Assembly (NCBI RefSeq): GCF_000013645.1
Contig: NC_007951.1
Location: 1,550,001 to 1,614,000 of the forward strand
DNA from: Paraburkholderia xenovorans LB400
GTDB taxonomy: Bacteria > Pseudomonadota > Gammaproteobacteria > Burkholderiales > Burkholderiaceae
Direction of reading: 5' to 3'
Length of the DNA stretch: 64,000 nucleotides
Shown here piece by piece: positions 1-8,521 of the stretch. Within the stretch, counting starts at the first letter, position 1, and every line of letters begins with the position of its first letter. The notes below the pieces were generated by a model, which was not told where the DNA came from, did not search any database, and worked only from the letters and a program-made list of their open reading frames with translations. Both the position numbers and the translations under genes were made by a program.

Positions 1-1
1 T

Positions 2-328
2 CGGGCCGCGATCGCGCTTGCCGCGTGCGCGGTCCTCCAGGGTTGCGCGTCGCTGTGGTACGCCGGCATGGCGCGCTATGACATCGAGCCGATCACCAAC
101 TCGAGCGGCGTGGCCACCAGCTGCTGCGTGCTGAAGGTCTGGAACGGCAAACAGATGGCCACGGTCGATGCGACCTTCACGCGCACCGCCGCCGGCGATT
201 ACAGCATCTCGCTCAGGGAGACCGACGTTCAGGCCTTCCAGGGGCAAGCAACCGCCGCGGCAGCGGCATCCGACGTCGCAGCGGCGGCCGCTTCGGCAGC
301 CGTTACGGCAATCAAAACCCTCAAGTAA
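2..328 (+). CDS. Small prophage lipoprotein, 5' end outside window
   Basis: The open frame runs in from the left edge, so the start is missing. The first visible residues are a hydrophobic stretch ending in a lipobox (L-Q-G-C, residues 13-16 of the visible part), which indicates signal peptidase II processing and lipid anchoring. An internal Met at 68 could be mistaken for the start, but using it would remove the lipobox. The mature part has a Cys-Cys pair, a polar middle and an alanine-rich, probably helical C-terminus. I do not recognise the family. It lies 10 bp before a second small lipoprotein and a patatin gene, so it is probably part of the late or accessory cassette of the element that ends at the tRNA fragment near 2150. 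Confidence 0.6.
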   Translation, partial: RAAIALAACAVLQGCASLWYAGMARYDIEPITNSSGVATSCCVLKVWNGKQMATVDATFTRTAAGDYSISLRETDVQAFQGQATAAAAASDVAAAAASAAVTAIKTLK

Positions 329-338
329 GAGATCCCCC

Positions 339-788
339 ATGAAACGCTTATCCATGCTGCTCGCGGCAGGCCTTGTCGCGGCCGTCGCTCTTGTCGGCTG
401 TGCCTCCGCTCCTACCCAGACGCCGGCGCAGATCGCCGCCAACATCTGTCCGGGCGTGCAATCCGAAATCGATGTGCTGCAGAAGTCCGGCGTCTTCACC
501 GGCGGCGCGCAAGCCACGTTGACGAACCAGATTCAGCCGGACGTCGACGCGGTTTGCGCCGCCGGCGCGGCTTTGACCGTGACGACCGTCGATATTCGCA
601 AACTCGTGCAGGCAACATTCCCGATCGTTGTAGCGGTGATCGCGAATTCGAGCCTGACCGATCAGCAGAAGCTGCAGGCGACGCTGGCCGTCGGCGTTGT
701 GGTGACCGGCATCAACACCGCGCTTTCGCTACAGCCGGCGACGTCGACCACGGCGCCGGTGCCAGCTAGCGGAGCAATTGCATCATGA
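339..788 (+). CDS. Small prophage lipoprotein, 149 aa
   Basis: The ATG at 339 is preferred over upstream starts because it gives a clean lipoprotein signal: MKRLSMLLAAGLVAAV, then a hydrophobic run ending in L-V-G-C at residues 18-21. The mature protein has two more Cys, which could form a disulphide, a hydrophobic helical segment around residues 90-125, and a Ser/Thr/Pro/Ala tail. The family is not recognised. Its TGA overlaps the ATG of the patatin gene (ATGA), so the two are translationally coupled. The context is consistent with an envelope-modifying or lysis-linked accessory protein, but this is inference from position only. Confidence 0.7.
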   Translation: MKRLSMLLAAGLVAAVALVGCASAPTQTPAQIAANICPGVQSEIDVLQKSGVFTGGAQATLTNQIQPDVDAVCAAGAALTVTTVDIRKLVQATFPIVVAVIANSSLTDQQKLQATLAVGVVVTGINTALSLQPATSTTAPVPASGAIAS

Positions 789-1609
789 GCAACCGGATCC
801 GCGTCGCATTGAGCGGATCCGGCTTTCGCCTCGGCGCGCACCTTGGCGCGCTGCAGGCGATCGTCGACGCCGGCTATGAAGTAGTGGAACTGGCAGGCAC
901 GTCCGGCGGTTCGATTGTCTCGGCGATGTTCGCTGGCGGCATGAAGCTCGCGGACATGCACGAACTGTGCATGCAGATGGACTGGTCGCCGATGATGCGT
1001 TTCTCGCCTTGGGCGGTGGTGCGCCACCAGTCGCTGTGCACGGGCAACGCGCTGCAGGCGTTTCTCGAGCAGAGCACGCATGGCAAGACGTTCGTCGACT
1101 CGGCGATCGATCTGAAGATCATCGCGGCCGATCTGCTGACCGAGAGGGAGTTCCTGTTCAGCCGGCAGACCACGCCTAACGTGCCGATCGCGATGGCTGC
1201 GCGCGCGAGCGCATCGATTCCGATCGTCTTTCCGCCAGTGGCCTGCGCTGGCGCGCTGCTCGTCGACGGGGGCACATGCGACAACGTGCCGGCGAGCGAC
1301 CTTACCGTCGACGACGTGCCGCGGCTCGGGATCTATCTGGTATCGGATGACACGGCGCTTCGCCCGGGCAACTATGGTTTGCGCACGCTGGCGCCGCGGA
1401 TCATTGACTTGATGCTCGCCGCGAACGAGGCAGCGCACGTCGAGCTCGACACCAGGAGTGGGGCGACCATCGTGCGCGTGCCCACCGGCTATGCGAGTTC
1501 GTTCGATCGCAACATGCCGCTCGATATCCGCCGGCGCTTATACGATGACGGCTACGCAGCGACAAAGGCGGCCTTGTCAGCGCTCGAAATCTCGCGAGCC
1601 GGCGTCTAG
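785..1609 (+). CDS. Patatin-like phospholipase
   Basis: 274-residue serine lipase of the patatin family, expected to hydrolyse acyl esters of membrane phospholipids with a Ser-Asp dyad. The nucleophile elbow G-T-S-G-G has the Ser at residue 40, and the catalytic Asp lies in V-D-G-G at about residue 161. The N-terminal oxyanion loop reads G-S-G-F-R-L-G, slightly off the usual G-G-G-x-R-G form. It has no signal peptide or membrane segment, so it starts out cytosolic. It overlaps the preceding lipoprotein gene by 4 bp and ends 4 bp into a convergent gene. Prophage context suggests a lysis accessory or lysogenic conversion factor. No nucleotide cyclase accompanies it, so CBASS is not supported. 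Confidence 0.85.
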   Translation: MSNRIRVALSGSGFRLGAHLGALQAIVDAGYEVVELAGTSGGSIVSAMFAGGMKLADMHELCMQMDWSPMMRFSPWAVVRHQSLCTGNALQAFLEQSTHGKTFVDSAIDLKIIAADLLTEREFLFSRQTTPNVPIAMAARASASIPIVFPPVACAGALLVDGGTCDNVPASDLTVDDVPRLGIYLVSDDTALRPGNYGLRTLAPRIIDLMLAANEAAHVELDTRSGATIVRVPTGYASSFDRNMPLDIRRRLYDDGYAATKAALSALEISRAGV

Positions 1610-1917
1610 TCCTTTCGGCCGTTCTTGCGCCGCTCTTCGAGGCGGCGCATCGCCGCTTCGGTCCTCTGCTCCTGACGTGGCGTTTGCGGATCAGTCAGGC
1701 AGGGCTCCGCATTGAGTTCGCGCTCAAAACATTCCCATACGGTCCCGGCAACGTATGCAGTGCCGCCGGCGCCGATCATCCTTCGGATCTGATCCGCGCG
1801 CATTACCGTCGCGCGTAGGCGATGAATTTCCTGCAGCAGACGGAGCACGGTCGGGGTCGGCTCACGATTGTAGATTTCGGCCAGTTCGGCAGCGGTCAAG
1901 GGCTTGCGATGGTGCAT
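1606..1917 (-). CDS. Small protein of unknown function behind a LexA-type operator
   Basis: 103-residue, charged, probably helical protein of a family I do not recognise, beginning M-H-H-R-K-P and ending in an Arg/Lys/Glu-rich tail. The frame is open to 2034, but I place the start at 1917 because a 16-bp LexA-type dyad lies at 1934-1949, just upstream, and would sit inside the coding sequence of the longer form. The ribosome-binding site is weak. It is transcribed against the patatin cassette and lies about 200 bp from the attachment site. The operator suggests induction by DNA damage, as expected for a gene that responds to or takes part in prophage induction. Function is unknown. Confidence 0.6.
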   Translation of the reverse strand: MHHRKPLTAAELAEIYNREPTPTVLRLLQEIHRLRATVMRADQIRRMIGAGGTAYVAGTVWECFERELNAEPCLTDPQTPRQEQRTEAAMRRLEERRKNGRKD

Positions 1918-1933
1918 GGCAGGCGTCAAAACA

Positions 1934-1949
1934 CTGTATGGATGAACAG
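1934..1949. promoter_or_regulatory. Putative LexA (SOS) box
   Basis: CTGTATGGATGAACAG matches the CTGT-N8-ACAG LexA core exactly and is flanked by A on the left and TA on the right, as in the extended consensus. It lies 17 bp upstream of the minus-strand small gene starting at 1917. A TATACT-like -10 on the minus strand overlaps its distal edge. Confidence 0.6.
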
Positions 1950-2104
1950 TATAACGCCACCGTCGAAAGAGCCTTTTTCTGTGCCACAGAAAGCGCCCAA
2001 CATCAATGAAATCAAAGGCATACGACGGGAACAATGGCTATCCTATGGCACGTTCCACCATTCCTAACGTGATGATTGATAAGGTGTTTCTACCAGTCAG
2101 TTTG

Positions 2105-2150
2105 ATAGGTTAATAGCCTATCGGGGGTTCGAATCCCCCTCTCTCCGCCA
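2105..2150 (+). other. tRNA-Ser 3' fragment, prophage attachment site (attR-like)
   Basis: A perfect T-arm is present: five G at 2123-2127, loop TTCGAAT, five C at 2135-2139. Then comes the 3' acceptor strand TCTCTCC, discriminator G and CCA at 2148-2150. Before it, GATAGG/CCTATC forms a stem that looks like the long variable arm of a class II tRNA. G73 and the expected GGAGAGA acceptor point to tRNA-Ser. No acceptor 5' strand, D-arm or anticodon arm is found upstream, so only the 3' part is here. This is the duplicated end left by integration of an element lying to the left. Confidence 0.75.
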
Positions 2151-2162
2151 GGAACCCGAATT

Positions 2163-2198
2163 AAAAACCCCGTAAGTTCAAATGCTTACGGGGTTTTT
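2163..2198 (+). terminator. Rho-independent terminator after the tRNA fragment
   Basis: A 14-bp perfect stem (AAAAACCCCGTAAG and its complement) encloses an 8-nt loop and ends in five T. It starts 13 bp after the CCA, the usual position for a native tRNA terminator. This supports the view that the chromosome to the right of 2150 is the original downstream flank. Confidence 0.85.
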
Positions 2199-2200
2199 GC

Positions 2201-2534
2201 TTTCTGGGATCCTTTTCGGCCGCCACGCAGGCCGGTATCGTGCAAACTCGCTGCGGAAGTTTGGTGAATGCTGTCGCCCGAGATGTGAATTCGCAGGCGG
2301 AAAAAAACTGCGGCCCGCCTCAAGAACGACGATGCACAGCCGATAGTGCGTGCAGAGGTTTTGCGAAAGCTGATTTTCGGCACCCGTTGCGCCTCGACTA
2401 CGCGGTGCCTTGGAAAAGCATCCTAAAATGCGCGACCAGGCCCGGATTTTCGAGCGGAGCGGCGGCATGACCTTGCCGCCGGTCAGGGTCATGGATAAGA
2501 ATTCAACGATGCGACATTCCGCTACGGAGGCGCT
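2201..2534. other. Intergenic, no feature recognised
   Basis: About 330 bp between the tRNA terminator and the GTG at 2535. Open frames here are short and show no family motif or good ribosome-binding site. It ends in a strong GGAGG at 2526-2530 that serves the next gene. Confidence 0.5.
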
Positions 2535-3329
2535 GTGATTCGAAACTGGCTTGGCGGTGTGTTATTGGCGACATGTTGCGTGAGCAACGTCTTTGCGGCC
2601 GGCCCGGATTGTTCGCGGCCGTTTACGCTCGGATTACACGACCACGGGCTGCTCTATTCGCTCGATACCGATAGCGGTATCGACAAGGACTTCGCGGATG
2701 AGTTGATCCGGCGCAGCGGTTGCCAGATCAAGCTCAGCCTCATGTCGCGCGCGCGCATCTGGAAGCTGATCGAGTCGGGCGCGCTCGATTTCAGCCTTTC
2801 CGGAATTGCCAATGACGAGCGCAATCAATATGCTTCGTTCGCATGGTACTTCAGCGACAAATATTATCTGCTCGTGCGCAAAGACGCGGGCATCCACGAC
2901 GTCGCGGAGTTCGAGCAGGACGATCATGCCCAACTCGGGGTAATCCGCAGTTTTCGCTATAGCGATTCCGCCAACCAGCTGGTCGACAAGCTGACGGCGG
3001 AAAACCGGATAAGCCAGGCAGGCGGACTCGAGCCCCTCTATCAGGCGCTCATTCTGCGGCATATCCAGGGCATGATTGTCGAACCGTTCGACTATCCCGC
3101 GCTGGAAGAGAAAAAGATACGCGAAGCGACCACCATCATCGAGTTCAACGATCCCTCCGTGCCGCACGGACTGATCATGTCAAAGAAAGCACTCCCGGAG
3201 GCCGAACGGAAAAAGTGGCAGGCGCTGGTGGATGAAATGCGCGCTGACGGAACCGTGCGCCGCATCTTCGAAAAGTATTTCAGGCCGGAGCTGGCCGATG
3301 CGATGGTGAACTTCAAGGCGTCGCCGTGA
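2535..3329 (+). CDS. Periplasmic solute-binding protein, family 3, probable sensor component
   Basis: 264 residues with an N-terminal signal peptide (hydrophobic residues 7-20, Ala-Ala near 21-22) followed by a bacterial family-3 solute-binding fold. The start is GTG at 2535, placed by GGAGG 5 bp upstream. Family-3 proteins normally bind amino acids or small organic ions for ABC importers, but no permease or ATPase gene is adjacent. Instead its stop overlaps the start of a membrane CHASE-PAS-GGDEF-EAL protein (GTGA at 3326). That suggests it reports a ligand to the c-di-GMP enzyme or is a stand-alone periplasmic sensor. The partnership is inferred from the overlap. Confidence 0.8.
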   Translation: MIRNWLGGVLLATCCVSNVFAAGPDCSRPFTLGLHDHGLLYSLDTDSGIDKDFADELIRRSGCQIKLSLMSRARIWKLIESGALDFSLSGIANDERNQYASFAWYFSDKYYLLVRKDAGIHDVAEFEQDDHAQLGVIRSFRYSDSANQLVDKLTAENRISQAGGLEPLYQALILRHIQGMIVEPFDYPALEEKKIREATTIIEFNDPSVPHGLIMSKKALPEAERKKWQALVDEMRADGTVRRIFEKYFRPELADAMVNFKASP

Positions 3330-6124
3330 TCCGGGTGCGCTCCGTCCTGCTGCCGCTGTTCGTGCTGACCGCGTCGCTCTGCGTGACGTGGACGGTATGG
3401 AATCACGAACGGCAAGCAACCAGCAAAGAGCTGCGCACCCAGTTTGATTACACCCTGGGCGATGCCGTCAGCCGCATCGAACAGCGCATGGCGAGCTACG
3501 AGCTCATGCTGCGGGGCGTGCAGAGTCTGTTTGCCGCGAACGGAACGATCGACCGCGACAGGTTCCGGCGCTATGTCGGCGCGCTCAATCTCGACGCGAA
3601 CTTCTCCGGGATCCACGCCGTCGGCGTCGTCGAATGGGTGCCGGCGGCGCAGAAGGCGGGCCACGTGGCGAGAATGCGCGAGGAAGGCGTTCCCGGCTAT
3701 ACGATCCTGCCCGAAGGGCAGCGTGAGGACTATGCGCCGCTCGTTCAGCGCGAGCCTTATGTCGGCATCACGCAAAGCTCGCCCGGCTTCGACACCTGGA
3801 GCGATCCGGTGCGGCGCGCCGCGATGGAGCGAGCCCGCGACTCCGGCATGGCGGCGCTTTCGGGAACGGTGCACCTTTTGATCGACGCGGATTCGGACCT
3901 CCGGCCGGGTTTCATCATGTACCTGCCGATCTATGCGTCCGGTGAAACGCAGGAGAGCGTTCTGCAGCGGCGGGCGCACATTACCGGCTGGGTCTACGCA
4001 TCGTTCCGTATGCACGACGTGATGGCGAGCCTCTATGGCGAACAGCCCGCCGGCGTCTCGCTGGCCGTTTACGACGGCGTAGCGGCATCGGACGCAGCGC
4101 TTCTATATCGCACCCCGGCTGCGAACGGGTGGCATGCGCCCGCGCTGATGTCCGCAAACGAATACCTGGTCGTGGACGGGCGCGACTGGATGCTGTCGAT
4201 GGACGCCTCGGACGAATTCCGCTCCCGGCTGGGCAGTAACGCGGAGCCGTTGATTGCAGGTGCCGGAATCGGGCTGAGTCTGCTGCTGGCGCTGCTGACC
4301 TGGCTGATGGTGACAGGGCGTGAGCGCGCCATCCGTCTGGCTTCGGGGATGACACGGGAGTTGCGCGAGAGCGAAGAGAAGTTTCGCGCCATTGCGGATT
4401 GCACGGTGAATCTGGAGATCTGGTGGGGACCGGACGGGAAACCGCGCTGGATCAATCCGTCTGTCGATCACTACACGGGCTACACGGTCGCCGAATGCAT
4501 GGCCATGCCGAACTTCGCGCGCACGCTGATTCATCCGGATGACGTGGAGCGTGTTGCGCCGGAATTTCAGAAAGGACTTCAGGGCTTTCGCGGCGACGAT
4601 CTCGAGTTTCGTTGCGTGCGCAAGGATGGTTCGCTGCTGTGGCTCTCGCTCTCGTGGGTTCCGATCAGCAATGCGAGGGGCGACTTCGTCGGCTTTCGCA
4701 CGAGCGGGCGCGATATCACCGAGCGCAAGAAGTCGGAAGAGAAGATCCGGGAACTGGCCTTCTACGACACGCTGACCCGCCTGCCCAATCGCGCACTTCT
4801 TCTGGACCGGCTGAGGGAGTCGATGGCGGCCAGCCGCGAGAACAACGTCTGCGGCGCGCTCATGTTCATCGATCTCGATCACTTCAAGACGTTGAACGAT
4901 ACGCTCGGCCACGACAAAGGCGATCTGCTGCTGCGGCACGTCGCGTACCGGCTGTCCAGCAGTGTCAGCAAGGGAGACACAGTCGCGCGGGTGGGCGGTG
5001 ACGAGTTCGTTGTCGTGCTGGGCAATCTGAGCCTGAACAAGGCGGCCGCGACCGCGGAGACCGAGGCGGCGGGAGAGAAAATCCTCGCCGTGTTGGGCCG
5101 TGCCTACGAGCTCAACGGGGTTCAGTTCCGCAGTACCGCCAGCATCGGCGTCACCGTCTTCAACGGAGAGCAGACCTCCACTGACGAACTGTTCAAACAG
5201 GCCGATCTCGCCATGTATAAATCGAAGGAGCGCGGCCGCAATGCCATGTGCTTCTTCGATCCCGCCATGCAAACGACGGTGCTCAAGCGAGCCGAGCTCG
5301 AGGTGGGCTTGCGCAGTGCGATCGAGGAGAACCGCTTCGTTCTGCACTATCAGGCGCAAGTCGTCGACGGCGATCATATAACGGGTGCCGAGGCACTCGT
5401 GCGTTGGGAGCATCCGGTGTGCGGCCTGATACCTCCGGCGGAGTTCATTCCGCTTGCGGAGGAAACGGGCCTCATCCTCGAGATAGGGCGAATGGTGTTG
5501 GAGTCCGCATGTGCGCAACTCGCGCTGTGGGCAACAGAGCCGCAGATGGCGCATCTGTCGATCGCAGTGAACGTGAGCGCCCGGCAATTCCGTGAGCCGG
5601 ACTTCGTGGAGAGCGTGCTGGGTGTGATCAACCGGAAAGGAGCGAGGGCGGACCGGCTGAAGCTGGAACTGACCGAGAGCGTGCTCGTTGAAAACGTCGA
5701 GGACATTATCGAAAAGATGGGCGCTCTTCGAGCGCGGGGCGTGACGTTCTCTCTGGATGACTTCGGCATTGGATACTCCTCGCTGTCCTACCTGAAACGG
5801 TTGCCGTTGGACCAGCTGAAAATCGACCGCTCCTTCGTGCGCGACATCCTGGAAGACCCCAACGACGCGGACATTGCGAGAACCATCGTGGCGCTTGCCC
5901 GCAGTTTCGATCTCGGCGTCATCGCCGAGGGCGTCGAGACCGAGGCGCAAAGAGACTTTCTTGCGGTAGCAGGATGCCATGCCTATCAGGGGTTTCTTTT
6001 CTGCAAACCGCTTCCCGTGCGGAGTTTCGAGCAGTTCGTGGCGAGCTTCGAATGCCGGGACCGGATGGCAGACCGGCGGCGTGGTCGCGATGAGAGAAGC
6101 GTCGATTCAGATACGATGACCTGA
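3326..6124 (+). CDS. Membrane CHASE-PAS-GGDEF-EAL protein, dual c-di-GMP enzyme
   Basis: 932 residues. A first membrane segment (about residues 6-26) and a second (about 307-330) bracket a periplasmic CHASE domain. A PAS domain follows (about 345-465), then GGDEF (G-G-D-E-F at about 556-560) and EAL (E-A-L near 688). Further EAL signatures are D-D-F-G-I-G-Y, K-I-D-R-S-F and E-G-V-E-T. Both catalytic motifs are intact, so it could both make and degrade c-di-GMP. The inhibitory RxxD motif five residues before GGDEF is absent (S-K-G-D instead), which suggests weak product inhibition. It is translationally coupled to the preceding solute-binding protein. Confidence 0.92.
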   Translation: MIRVRSVLLPLFVLTASLCVTWTVWNHERQATSKELRTQFDYTLGDAVSRIEQRMASYELMLRGVQSLFAANGTIDRDRFRRYVGALNLDANFSGIHAVGVVEWVPAAQKAGHVARMREEGVPGYTILPEGQREDYAPLVQREPYVGITQSSPGFDTWSDPVRRAAMERARDSGMAALSGTVHLLIDADSDLRPGFIMYLPIYASGETQESVLQRRAHITGWVYASFRMHDVMASLYGEQPAGVSLAVYDGVAASDAALLYRTPAANGWHAPALMSANEYLVVDGRDWMLSMDASDEFRSRLGSNAEPLIAGAGIGLSLLLALLTWLMVTGRERAIRLASGMTRELRESEEKFRAIADCTVNLEIWWGPDGKPRWINPSVDHYTGYTVAECMAMPNFARTLIHPDDVERVAPEFQKGLQGFRGDDLEFRCVRKDGSLLWLSLSWVPISNARGDFVGFRTSGRDITERKKSEEKIRELAFYDTLTRLPNRALLLDRLRESMAASRENNVCGALMFIDLDHFKTLNDTLGHDKGDLLLRHVAYRLSSSVSKGDTVARVGGDEFVVVLGNLSLNKAAATAETEAAGEKILAVLGRAYELNGVQFRSTASIGVTVFNGEQTSTDELFKQADLAMYKSKERGRNAMCFFDPAMQTTVLKRAELEVGLRSAIEENRFVLHYQAQVVDGDHITGAEALVRWEHPVCGLIPPAEFIPLAEETGLILEIGRMVLESACAQLALWATEPQMAHLSIAVNVSARQFREPDFVESVLGVINRKGARADRLKLELTESVLVENVEDIIEKMGALRARGVTFSLDDFGIGYSSLSYLKRLPLDQLKIDRSFVRDILEDPNDADIARTIVALARSFDLGVIAEGVETEAQRDFLAVAGCHAYQGFLFCKPLPVRSFEQFVASFECRDRMADRRRGRDERSVDSDTMT

Positions 6125-6202
6125 CTGGCGTCGTGCAACGCACCGTCCGGCCGGTTTTCGATGCTGTACACTTCAGCGGAAACCTCTGCCGGAGGTGGTG
6201 GC

Positions 6203-7111
6203 ATGGATCGCAAGGTCAAACTGCTGTCTGGACTGGATCTGTCGAGTGCAATCGGTGCGGAAATCGGTGCGCTTTGCCGACCCGTGGTGACGCGCCCGGA
6301 GGGCACGGTTTATTACATCGACCACGCCAGTACAGAAGTTCTGCGCGAAAAATATAAACACGATCCGAATGTCGATATCAACGCGCTCGTGGACGTCGAT
6401 GCCGTATGGGGCCAGCAATCGCTGTCCGAAGCGCTCGGCGGCAAGCTGGTCGATTACGTGATCGCCTCCCATGTGGTCGAACATGTTCCCGATCTCGTCG
6501 GCTGGCTCGCCGAGATCGGTGCAATACTCAAACCCGGCGGCCAGTTGCGGCTCGCCGTGCCCGACAAGCGTTTCACCTTCGATCTGATGCGGGAGGATTC
6601 GCGCATCAGCGACGTACTGGGCGCCCATGTGGTGCGGGCGCGCATTCCGCAGCCGCAGGCCATCATCGACCATATCGTGAACGTGCGATACGACGTCAGC
6701 GCAGGGGAGATCTGGGCCGGCATATGTTCGAATGGAAGGCCGGCGCATACATTCGCGGATGCGATTGCCTCTGCCCAGGACGCCTTTGCAAACGGCAACT
6801 ATCATGACGTGCACGTCTGGGTCTTCACGCCGCTCACGTTTGCAAGGATCTGCCGCCAACTCGTTGAAAACGGATTGTTGAGCATGTCATGCGCTAACTT
6901 TTTCGACACCGCGAGAAACGAACTCGAGTTTCAGGTTCATATGCAGCAGTGCGCCGATGTGCAGTTGGCCGCCGCCAGCTGGGCACGCATGGAGGCGGCA
7001 GCCATGCCTGTGCCGCCACCCGCGAATCCCGCCGTGCCGTTGCCCGAGGGGCGCGCCGCGCCTTCTCTATTGCAGCGTGTGGTCCGGCGTTTGGGACGTG
7101 TGCTGTCATAG
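6203..7111 (+). CDS. Class I SAM-dependent methyltransferase
   Basis: 302 residues from the ATG at 6203, which has GGAGG at 6191-6195; an in-frame ATG at 6161 lacks such a site. The core shows a Methyltransf_11-like block: V-D-Y-V-I-A-S-H-V-V-E-H-V followed by L-K-P-G-G, typical of post-motif I strands and the motif III loop. The C-terminal 50 residues are Pro/Ala-rich and basic. There is no membrane segment. The substrate is unknown. The next gene is a membrane acyltransferase 106 bp downstream on the same strand, so a role in decorating a surface glycan is possible but unproven. Confidence 0.75.
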   Translation: MDRKVKLLSGLDLSSAIGAEIGALCRPVVTRPEGTVYYIDHASTEVLREKYKHDPNVDINALVDVDAVWGQQSLSEALGGKLVDYVIASHVVEHVPDLVGWLAEIGAILKPGGQLRLAVPDKRFTFDLMREDSRISDVLGAHVVRARIPQPQAIIDHIVNVRYDVSAGEIWAGICSNGRPAHTFADAIASAQDAFANGNYHDVHVWVFTPLTFARICRQLVENGLLSMSCANFFDTARNELEFQVHMQQCADVQLAAASWARMEAAAMPVPPPANPAVPLPEGRAAPSLLQRVVRRLGRVLS

Positions 7112-7217
7112 TGCAATACGGCAGCGGATCTGCTTCAGCCGCCTTTATTTCAATTCGGTTACGATTTTCTCCGGGCGTGACGATCCGGAATGTTTCCGTA
7201 ATCGGTAGAATAAACGC

Positions 7218-8351
7218 ATGGAAACACACAGCATCCGAGACGCAAGCTCTTTGCGCTACGTAGCCGGCCTCGATGGACTCCGGGCCATTTCCATGATGCT
7301 GGTCGTCCTGTTTCATTACACGAGCTATTTTTCCAGCAGCCTGGCAGAATTGGGGGGTGCCTGGACCGGTGTAGTGCGTATTGCGTCAACCGGCTGGATA
7401 GGCGTCGACGTATTTTTCGTGATTTCAGGTTTTCTGATCACAACAACGCTATTGAAGAGGCCGGTCGATTCGCTCGCGTCATATTCGACATTCATTCGGC
7501 GCCGTGCAGTCAGGCTGCTGCCGGCCTACGTCGCAAGCCTGCTGATATTCACGCTTGTCGCGCTGCTGAGCGATCCGCATGACAAAGTGTTGGGAAACGA
7601 GTATCTGCTGTGGACATTCACGGCCAGCCTGCAGTCGCTGCTGGGTGATCGGGTCGCACTTGCCGATCAGTATTTCTCGATGGCGCATTTCTGGACGCTG
7701 GCGGTGGAATGGCATTTCTATCTCGTCTTCCCGCTTCTCGTCGCCCGTTGCCGCTCATACTTTCGCCCGGCCGTGGCGCTGCTGCTGATCGCCGTCGCCT
7801 TCAGGGTGATATGCCATTTTGCCGGGATTTCCGACAACGGCATCTATACATTCACGCTTTGCCGGATCGACTCGATTGCGGTAGGTTGCCTGCTGGCACT
7901 CGTGCCTGCCCGTCTTGGCTCAAGGCGCTCGGCCGTGGCCGGCATGCTCGGTGCGGTGCTTTTCATATCGATCTGGATTGCCCTCGCGCTTTCAGATGTC
8001 CCATTCAAGACCTTGGCCTGGCTTCAGACATTGGGTTATACGCTTCTGGCCGTTTCGATCGCGCTGATGATCTACCGCGTCATTCATTCCTCTGCGCACT
8101 CGGCAATCGTGCGCGCGCTGGAATTCAGGCCGCTTGCTTCAATGGGACGCGCGAGTTATAGCCTGTATATCTGGCACTTGCCGTTTTATCCGGCCATTGC
8201 GCTGGCCGCGCAAGATCGCTTCACGGATGTCAGGCTTGCCTATCTGGTCGCAATGCTGACTGGCGTCGTGATGACAGCGGCGCTCGGAGGTCTCTCTTAT
8301 CGGCTCGTCGAGTCCCGCTTCACCCGGGCGCGCCCAGCGGTGCTTGCCTGA
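7218..8351 (+). CDS. Acyltransferase-3 family membrane protein (OafA/YrhL type)
   Basis: 377 residues with about ten predicted membrane helices. The N-terminal motif G-L-D-G-L-R-A-I-S and the following V-V-L-F-H-Y are diagnostic of acyltransferase-3, with the conserved His in the first helix. G-V-D-V-F-F-V-I-S-G-F-L-I follows in helix 2. Such enzymes move acetyl or other acyl groups across the inner membrane onto sugars of LPS, O-antigen or capsule. It lacks a C-terminal SGNH domain, as in the shorter members. The exact acceptor cannot be told. Confidence 0.85.
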   Translation: METHSIRDASSLRYVAGLDGLRAISMMLVVLFHYTSYFSSSLAELGGAWTGVVRIASTGWIGVDVFFVISGFLITTTLLKRPVDSLASYSTFIRRRAVRLLPAYVASLLIFTLVALLSDPHDKVLGNEYLLWTFTASLQSLLGDRVALADQYFSMAHFWTLAVEWHFYLVFPLLVARCRSYFRPAVALLLIAVAFRVICHFAGISDNGIYTFTLCRIDSIAVGCLLALVPARLGSRRSAVAGMLGAVLFISIWIALALSDVPFKTLAWLQTLGYTLLAVSIALMIYRVIHSSAHSAIVRALEFRPLASMGRASYSLYIWHLPFYPAIALAAQDRFTDVRLAYLVAMLTGVVMTAALGGLSYRLVESRFTRARPAVLA

Positions 8352-8521
8352 AGGCGGCGTATTGTTGCGCCGCACTGCACCCGCACTGCTGCCGAAGCAG
8401 CACGATCGACCCCGTGGGCTAATCACGGCGAGACGCGCTGCGTGGGATCGCGAAGCAAAACAGATCATCTTGCTCTAAACTAGCTGCCGCCCAAGCCAGC
8501 CCAGTCGAGAGCAATAACTCC

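Noticed and set aside
785..1609. Patatin as a CBASS (CapV-like) defence effector
   Set aside because: No nucleotidyltransferase cyclase or accessory gene is visible beside it; only lipoproteins and a small unknown gene.
4103..5980. Long minus-strand open frame opposite the GGDEF-EAL gene
   Set aside because: Same reason: antisense shadow of a gene with intact domains, with an implausible amino acid composition.
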